Source: an uncultured Collinsella sp.
Lineage (GTDB): Bacteria > Actinomycetota > Coriobacteriia > Coriobacteriales > Coriobacteriaceae
Length of the DNA stretch: 64,000 nucleotides
NCBI GenBank assembly: GCA_934654835.1
Contig: CAKUGY010000008.1
Coordinates: forward strand, 1-64,000
Direction of reading: 5' to 3'
Shown here: positions 60,311 through 64,000 of the stretch, in pieces
Position numbering within the stretch: position 1 is the stretch's first letter
Layout of the letters: every line of letters starts with the position of its first letter
The notes under the pieces: generated by a model
The model's database searches: none
What the model was told of the DNA's origin: nothing
Seen by the model: the letters and a program-made list of their open reading frames with translations, nothing else
Translations under genes and position numbers: made by a program

Positions 60311-61246
60311 TTATGCGTCCTTCATCTTGACGTCGAGGGCGTCGCGCAGACCGTCACCCAGCAGGGTGAAGGCGAGCACCGTCGTAAGAATTGCCAGACC
60401 GGGCATGATCATCATCCAGGGGGCGGTCATCAGATACTGCTGACCGTCCTGAATCATCGAGCCCCAAGAAGGCGTAGGCGGAATAACGCCCATGCCAAGG
60501 TAGGACAGAGCGGACTCGGTCAGGATGGCGCCACCGATGTTCATGGTTGCATAGACCACGATGGAGGCAACGGAATTCGGGAAGATGTGACGCATGACGA
60601 TACGGGCGTCGGATGCGCCCATAGCGCGAGCCGCATCAACGTAGTCATTCTCTTTGACCGTCAGAATTGCCGAGCGGAAGACGCGCGCAATCGAGGGCCA
60701 GCCGAGAATGCCGATGGCGATAAAGACGTTCTGGAGGCCACGGCCGATAACGGCGATCATGGCGACAACGAACAGCACGTACGGGAACGCCAGGAAGATA
60801 TCGGCGCAACGCATGATGATCGTATCCCAGATGCCGCCGTAGAAACCGGCGAGGGCACCCATGACCAGACCGATGACCGTCGAGATGGCGGTTGCCATAA
60901 TACCGACGGAAAGCGAGACGCGGGCACCGTAGATAACACGGACCAGAATGTCACGGCCGAGGGCGTCGGTGCCAAACGGATGCTCGGCACACGGAGCCAA
61001 AAGTGCCGTCTCGGCCATCGTGGTCGAGTCGGATGCCGTCGGAGAGCCGAGCCAAGGCTGAGCCCACAGGTCGGCAGTCAAAGCGATCAGGACGACGATG
61101 ACAATCCAGCAGACGCCGATGACGGCGAGCTTGTTCTTACGAAGACGCTTAAAAGCGTCGCCCCACAGCGTGCGGGACTTGGCGGGAGCAGATGCGGCCT
61201 TGGTGGCGGTAGCCTGCTCCTGAGACTGAGAATCAGTTTCCTGCAT
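60311..61246 (-). CDS. oppC: Oligopeptide ABC transporter permease OppC
   Basis: The 311-residue permease has an N-terminal cytoplasmic tail and TLWGDAFKRLRKNKLAVIG before the first helix. The family segment HPFGTDALGRDILVRVIYG and the EAA loop DAARAMGASDARIVMRHI are present. Order B-C-D-F is standard. Confidence 0.95.
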   Translation of the reverse strand: MQETDSQSQEQATATKAASAPAKSRTLWGDAFKRLRKNKLAVIGVCWIVIVVLIALTADLWAQPWLGSPTASDSTTMAETALLAPCAEHPFGTDALGRDILVRVIYGARVSLSVGIMATAISTVIGLVMGALAGFYGGIWDTIIMRCADIFLAFPYVLFVVAMIAVIGRGLQNVFIAIGILGWPSIARVFRSAILTVKENDYVDAARAMGASDARIVMRHIFPNSVASIVVYATMNIGGAILTESALSYLGMGVIPPTPSWGSMIQDGQQYLMTAPWMMIMPGLAILTTVLAFTLLGDGLRDALDVKMKDA

Positions 61247-61260
61247 AAGACGTACCTCCC

Positions 61261-62298
61261 TTAGGCCTTATCCGACGGACCGCCAAGGCGGATGCGCGGG
61301 TCGAGGAATGCATAGCTGATGTCGACGAGCAGGTTAATAACCATAACGACGACGACGACGAGCGTAACGCCGCCCATAACGACAGGCCAGTCACGCATGC
61401 TGATAGCACGGTAAATCTCATAGCCGATGCCGGGCCAGTTAAAGACTGTCTCGGTCAGGATGGCACCCGAGAGCATAGCGCCAAAGTCGACACCAATATA
61501 GGTAACGACAGGGATGAGTGCATTCTTTAGCGCATGCTTGACAATGATCGCGCGATTGGAGAGACCCTTGGCCTTTGCCGTACGGATGTAATCCTGGTTC
61601 ATGACGTCGAGCAGCTGCGAGCGCATGATGCGGGCAGCATAAGCGGTCGAAACCGAAGCCAGCGTGATAGTCGGGAGCACATAGTGCATCCAGTCCTGAT
61701 ACTGCGAGCTGGCGCCGCCGGCACCCGAGATCGGCATGGAGAATGCGCCGCCGGTGAGGTCCTTGAGGACGACACCAAAGAACAGCTGCAACAGCATACC
61801 GAGCCAGAAGGCAGGAACGGCAACGAGGATCGACGTGGTGAGCGTTACCAAAATATCCCAGAAGGAGTAGCGCTTAACCGCCGAAATGATACCCGCACCG
61901 ATACCCATAACCGCCTCGAGCACAATAGCGCACGCGGCGAGTTTGACCGTGTACGGATACTTCTGGGCAAAGATTTCCGTAACCGGCAGCTTGCGCTGGT
62001 ACGAATTGCCCAAATCGCCATGAAGCAGACCGTTCATGTAATACAAATAACGGTCCACGAGCGACGTCTGAACGGGATCGCCGTTCTCGTCAAGGATTGC
62101 GTTGCCATCCTCGTCCGTCTGGACCAGGTGGTAGCGAACGCGAAGCTGAAGCTCTACCTCAGGGGACAGAGCCTTGTCTCCACCGATCAGCTTGATCGGA
62201 TCTCCCGGCACGATATTCTGGAGGGCGAACAGAATCAGCGTAACGCCCAAAAATACCGGGATGAACTGAAGCACACGTTTAACGATGTACTTACCCAT
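61261..62298 (-). CDS. oppB: Oligopeptide ABC transporter permease OppB
   Basis: The 345-residue permease starts MGKYIVKRVLQFIPVFLGVT, as OppB/DppB do, has six predicted helices and the EAA-type TAKAKGLSNRAIIVKHALKN. An enlarged periplasmic loop, EDGNAILDENGDPVQTS, follows the first helix. Confidence 0.95.
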   Translation of the reverse strand: MGKYIVKRVLQFIPVFLGVTLILFALQNIVPGDPIKLIGGDKALSPEVELQLRVRYHLVQTDEDGNAILDENGDPVQTSLVDRYLYYMNGLLHGDLGNSYQRKLPVTEIFAQKYPYTVKLAACAIVLEAVMGIGAGIISAVKRYSFWDILVTLTTSILVAVPAFWLGMLLQLFFGVVLKDLTGGAFSMPISGAGGASSQYQDWMHYVLPTITLASVSTAYAARIMRSQLLDVMNQDYIRTAKAKGLSNRAIIVKHALKNALIPVVTYIGVDFGAMLSGAILTETVFNWPGIGYEIYRAISMRDWPVVMGGVTLVVVVVMVINLLVDISYAFLDPRIRLGGPSDKA

Positions 62299-62329
62299 AC
62301 CACTCCCCTATCTAGGGATTAACCTAAAT

Positions 62330-62357
62330 GGGATGCCGATCGCCAGACCGGCATCCC
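62330..62357 (-). terminator. Attenuator hairpin between oppA and oppBCDF
   Basis: GGGATGCCG(G/A)T arms pair over 11 positions. A second hairpin, CCATGAGG/CCTCATGG, lies at 62408-62441 just past the oppA stop. Both would raise the ratio of OppA to the membrane components. Confidence 0.6.
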
Positions 62358-62455
62358 AAAATTACCATCAGCCAGTTTACCCCAGGTTAGGGAGAACTGT
62401 ATGTTTCCCATGAGGTCTACGTAAAAACTTGACCCTCATGGAAGCTGCAAAACTC

Positions 62456-64000
62456 TTAGGCGAGCTCGGCGGTACCCAGATCGGCGTGCTTCTGCGGATC
62501 AACGTAGAGGTACTTGACGCGGTCGGAGCCAACGATGGTGTGCGTGTAGAACATCACCGGGATGACCGGGCAGTCGGCGGCGACCATAGCGTCGGCCTCC
62601 TGCATCTTAGCGACGCGCTCTTCGTCGTCAACCGTGGTGCGAGCCTCGTCGACCTTGGCGTCGAACTCGGGGTTGCTGTAACCGGAGCGGTTGTCGCCAC
62701 CCAGGGAGTCGGAGTGGAACAGCGGATACAGGAAGTTATCCATGATCGGGTAGTCGGCAATCCAGCCCAGACGACCGAACTGATAGTCGAAGTTCTGGTA
62801 CTGCTCGAGCAGGGCAGACCACTCGGGGGTATCGGAAGTCGCGGTAACGCCAACCTTGGCGAGGTCGCCGATGATGGACTCCATGATCTCCTTGTGACCA
62901 CCATCCTGGTTGTAGGAAAGGGTCACGTTAATGCCACGGTCACCGTTGGCATCGGCAGGAGCAACCTTATCGAGGTACTCGTTAGCCTTGTCGACGTCGT
63001 AGGCGCAGAACTCCCATGCGCCCTCCTTGTAGCCATCGATGCCCGGAGGAACAATGCCGTCGGCGGGGGTACGGGTACCCTTGAAGATGGTCTTGCAGAT
63101 AGCCTCACGGTTGATGGCCAGGGAGATGCCCCTACGCAGGTCGGCGTTGTTGAACGGCTCGGCCGTATTGTTGCAGGTCAGGTAGTAGGTGGAAGGCTCG
63201 GCGCCGAGCAGCATGCGCTCGCCGTCGCCCATGGTGTAGCCGTCCTTGGACACGCCACGATCCTTCTTGGCAGCATCGATCTGAGCAACGGGAACGTCGC
63301 AGACATCGAGGTTACCGGCCTGGAACTCCTTGTAAGCGGTCTCCATATCCTTGATGACCTGGAAGTGGATGCCATCGATCTTGGCCTTATCGCCATAGTA
63401 ATCGTCGAACTTCTTGAGGTTGATCTCCTGACCATCCTCCCACTTGCCGTCCATCATGAACGGGCCGTTACCAATCGGCGCAAGATAGAAGCTCTTGGCA
63501 TCGGACTCGGCGCACTCGGGAACCGGGGCCAGAGCCGGGTGAGAGGCGACGAAGGGGAAGTCGGCGTAAGCGGAAGTCAGCTTGACGACGAGGGTCTCAT
63601 CGTCGGGGCAAGTAACACCGCTGAGCTCGGTAGCGTTACCGGCAAGCAGGTCGTCATAGCCCTCGACCATGGAAAGGTGATAGGAGACCTCGGAAGGGCC
63701 GTACTCGGTAGCGATGGCCGACTTGGTGTTGACCAGACGCTCCCAACCGAGCTTGAAGGACTTGGAGGTAACGTCGTCACCGTTGTGGAACTTGGCCTTC
63801 TTGATCTTGAAGGTAAACTCGGTGGCGTCGTCGTTGGCCTCGAAGGACTCGCAAGCCAGCGGAACGATCTCGCCCTTCTCGGCGTCATAAGAGGTCAGAG
63901 CGTCAAAGAGCTGGTACTCGACCTGAGTGCCCTGGTCCTCCTGGACATTGTAGGGTTCGATGCAAACCGGGTTGTTGATGTAGAAGTTCAGCGTCGAACC
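62456..64000 (-). CDS. oppA: Oligopeptide-binding protein OppA (5' end beyond window)
   Basis: At least 514 residues of an SBP family 5 protein are present and the frame stays open to base 64000, so the start and signal peptide lie outside. Upstream of an internal Met at 63670 the frame reads KFHNGDDVTSKSFKLGWERL, a typical family 5 region. ITFLS-like and GPFMMDGKWEDGQEINLKKF segments and YYLTCNNTAEPFNNADLRRG follow. It captures peptides for OppBCDF. Confidence 0.93.
   Translation of the reverse strand, partial: GSTLNFYINNPVCIEPYNVQEDQGTQVEYQLFDALTSYDAEKGEIVPLACESFEANDDATEFTFKIKKAKFHNGDDVTSKSFKLGWERLVNTKSAIATEYGPSEVSYHLSMVEGYDDLLAGNATELSGVTCPDDETLVVKLTSAYADFPFVASHPALAPVPECAESDAKSFYLAPIGNGPFMMDGKWEDGQEINLKKFDDYYGDKAKIDGIHFQVIKDMETAYKEFQAGNLDVCDVPVAQIDAAKKDRGVSKDGYTMGDGERMLLGAEPSTYYLTCNNTAEPFNNADLRRGISLAINREAICKTIFKGTRTPADGIVPPGIDGYKEGAWEFCAYDVDKANEYLDKVAPADANGDRGINVTLSYNQDGGHKEIMESIIGDLAKVGVTATSDTPEWSALLEQYQNFDYQFGRLGWIADYPIMDNFLYPLFHSDSLGGDNRSGYSNPEFDAKVDEARTTVDDEERVAKMQEADAMVAADCPVIPVMFYTHTIVGSDRVKYLYVDPQKHADLGTAELA

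Overview
The window is about 64 kb of a gene-dense, GC-rich bacterial chromosome. It looks like an anaerobic gut actinobacterium of the class Coriobacteriia, most likely Collinsella. The reasons are GC-rich coding sequence, Gram-positive style LexA, CsoR and DtxR operators, the oxygen-sensitive NrdD/NrdG ribonucleotide reductase, several ferredoxin-type oxidoreductases, and an amine-oxidation cluster of a kind I associate with Coriobacteriia. The genus is an inference from gene content and was not tested by any search.

Layout, left to right. 91-2580: fructoselysine 6-kinase and two HAD phosphatases (minus). 3007-5865: an unusual plus-strand cassette of an unknown protein, a ClpP-like serine protease and a soluble VirD4/TraG-like ATPase. 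5862-8505: deoC and pgi (minus). 8705-13396: a five-gene amine or amino-acid dehydrogenase operon (2Fe-2S protein, FAD/NAD protein with ferredoxin centres, BFD-like 2Fe-2S protein, FAD oxidase, iron alcohol dehydrogenase). 13714-14400: a lone Abi/HEPN gene. 14645-20183: a PII protein, the PotABCD polyamine ABC transporter and an ornithine-cyclodeaminase-family protein. 20435-21289: an SMR transporter and a truncated alcohol-dehydrogenase paralogue. 21550-23473: an SOS-type Y-family polymerase/YolD pair behind two LexA boxes. 23470-27970: a wall-anchored propeller protein, a copper-chaperone-like protein behind a CsoR box, and DUF3793-flavodoxin behind a DtxR-type box. 28092-31195: a polar amino-acid ABC transporter.

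31343-46091 is mostly housekeeping and scattered metabolism: endonuclease IV, a ferredoxin-linked aldo/keto reductase, a cyclase-family hydrolase, a KPR-family reductase, secreted proteins, MetY with a leader ORF and a divergent LysR regulator, RNase HI, a Gfo/Idh dehydrogenase, acylphosphatase, a Fur-family regulator, a UreE-like/SlyD pair, a dipeptidase and a YgjP-like metallopeptidase. 46098-51064 holds folE-HD-folB and nrdD/nrdG, with NrdR boxes upstream of nrdD. 51674-57595 holds six tRNAs (Val, three identical Gly, Cys, Leu), an alpha-glucosidase, and a STAS-kinase fusion beside a PAS/GAF/SpoIIE phosphatase. 58189-64000 is an oligopeptide ABC transporter, oppABCDF, with oppA cut by the window edge.

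Two themes stand out. Intergenic spaces repeatedly hold very long, often nested palindromes, some forming terminators and one pair sharing sequence. Many operons also carry readable operators, so regulation can be inferred in unusual detail: iron, copper, SOS, dNTP supply, cysteine/methionine and tRNA promoters. The strongest candidate for an undescribed system is the ClpP-like/VirD4-like cassette at 3007-5865.
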